A DNA stretch of 64,000 bases from assembly GCF_963681195.1 (NCBI RefSeq), contig NZ_OY808997.1, positions 1,178,001 through 1,242,000 on the forward strand. Reading direction: 5' to 3'. Within the stretch, counting starts at the first letter, position 1; each line of letters starts with the position of its first letter. Below the pieces are notes generated by a model. That model was not told where the DNA came from. It searched no databases and saw only the letters and a program-made list of their open reading frames with translations. Source of the stretch: Vibrio sp. 16 (GTDB lineage: Bacteria > Pseudomonadota > Gammaproteobacteria > Enterobacterales > Vibrionaceae). The position numbers and the translations under genes are program-made. Below are positions 63,983 through 64,000 of the stretch, piece by piece.

Positions 63983-64000
63983 ACGAATTAAAGGGAAGAC

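Overview
The window is ordinary, densely coded gammaproteobacterial chromosome, almost certainly chromosome 1 of a Vibrio, probably near the Harveyi clade. The evidence is the trp region in the order rnm/yciO/rluB - trpL-E-G-D-CF, the ycjX-ycjF-tyrR block, the class I fumarase/pabB/nudL/sdaCA block, trxB-cydDC, a Fur-controlled imelysin cluster, an H-NOX/hybrid kinase pair, several cyclic-di-GMP enzymes and many small Vibrio-type orphan proteins. No rRNA, tRNA, CRISPR array, prophage or transposase gene was seen. The assignment rests on gene content and protein resemblance recalled from knowledge; no search was run.

Layout. 1-3.7 kb: Fur-box-linked iron-regulated cluster (imelysin, di-haem oxidoreductase, imelysin-like lipoprotein cut by the left edge). 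3.8-8.2 kb: ribA, a diguanylate cyclase, a BLUF photoreceptor gene broken by two small insertions, a DUF2947-like protein, an HD hydrolase and rimJ. 8.2-12.5 kb: tyrR, ycjF, ycjX and a small membrane protein. 12.7-21.7 kb: fumarase, pabB, an H-NOX/hybrid-kinase pair on the opposite strand, nudL, and serine uptake and deamination (sdaC, sdaA). 21.9-28.1 kb: secreted nuclease, D-lactate dehydrogenase, an aromatic amino-acid permease with an unusual leader, and a chemoreceptor carrying a c-haem motif. 28.2-35.8 kb: asnS behind a hairpin leader, two paralogous small proteins flanking a MocR regulator, a 268-bp MITE-like element, an HD-GYP phosphodiesterase and aspC. 35.8-46.8 kb: outer-membrane barrel, orphan gene, DEAH-type helicase, malic enzyme, DUF3392, sanA, diguanylate cyclase, DUF2797, and a two-gene dioxygenase/PLP-enzyme unit. 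47-53.6 kb: trxB, cydD, cydC, a response regulator and a coiled-coil membrane protein. 53.6-57 kb: a leukocidin-family pore-forming toxin with a downstream companion, a flavodoxin-like protein and rluB. 57-64 kb: yciO, rnm and the trp operon with its promoter/operator, leader peptide and attenuator, running off the right edge just before trpB.

How it works together. Much of the window concerns chorismate-derived and other amino acids: trp biosynthesis, pabB, aspC, TyrR and an aromatic permease, with serine uptake and breakdown beside them. Signalling genes (H-NOX/kinase, two GGDEF proteins, one HD-GYP protein, a chemoreceptor, a broken BLUF sensor, a CheY-like regulator) are spread between the housekeeping genes.

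The most interesting items are: the permease leader, where a Phe/Tyr-rich reading frame ends inside one arm of a hairpin whose other arm lies at the permease start; the dioxygenase/PLP pair, in which the PLP enzyme lacks the cysteine-desulfurase Cys; the compact leukocidin-family toxin with its unknown partner; the BLUF gene with two indels; and the MITE-like element. No entirely new multi-gene system was evident.
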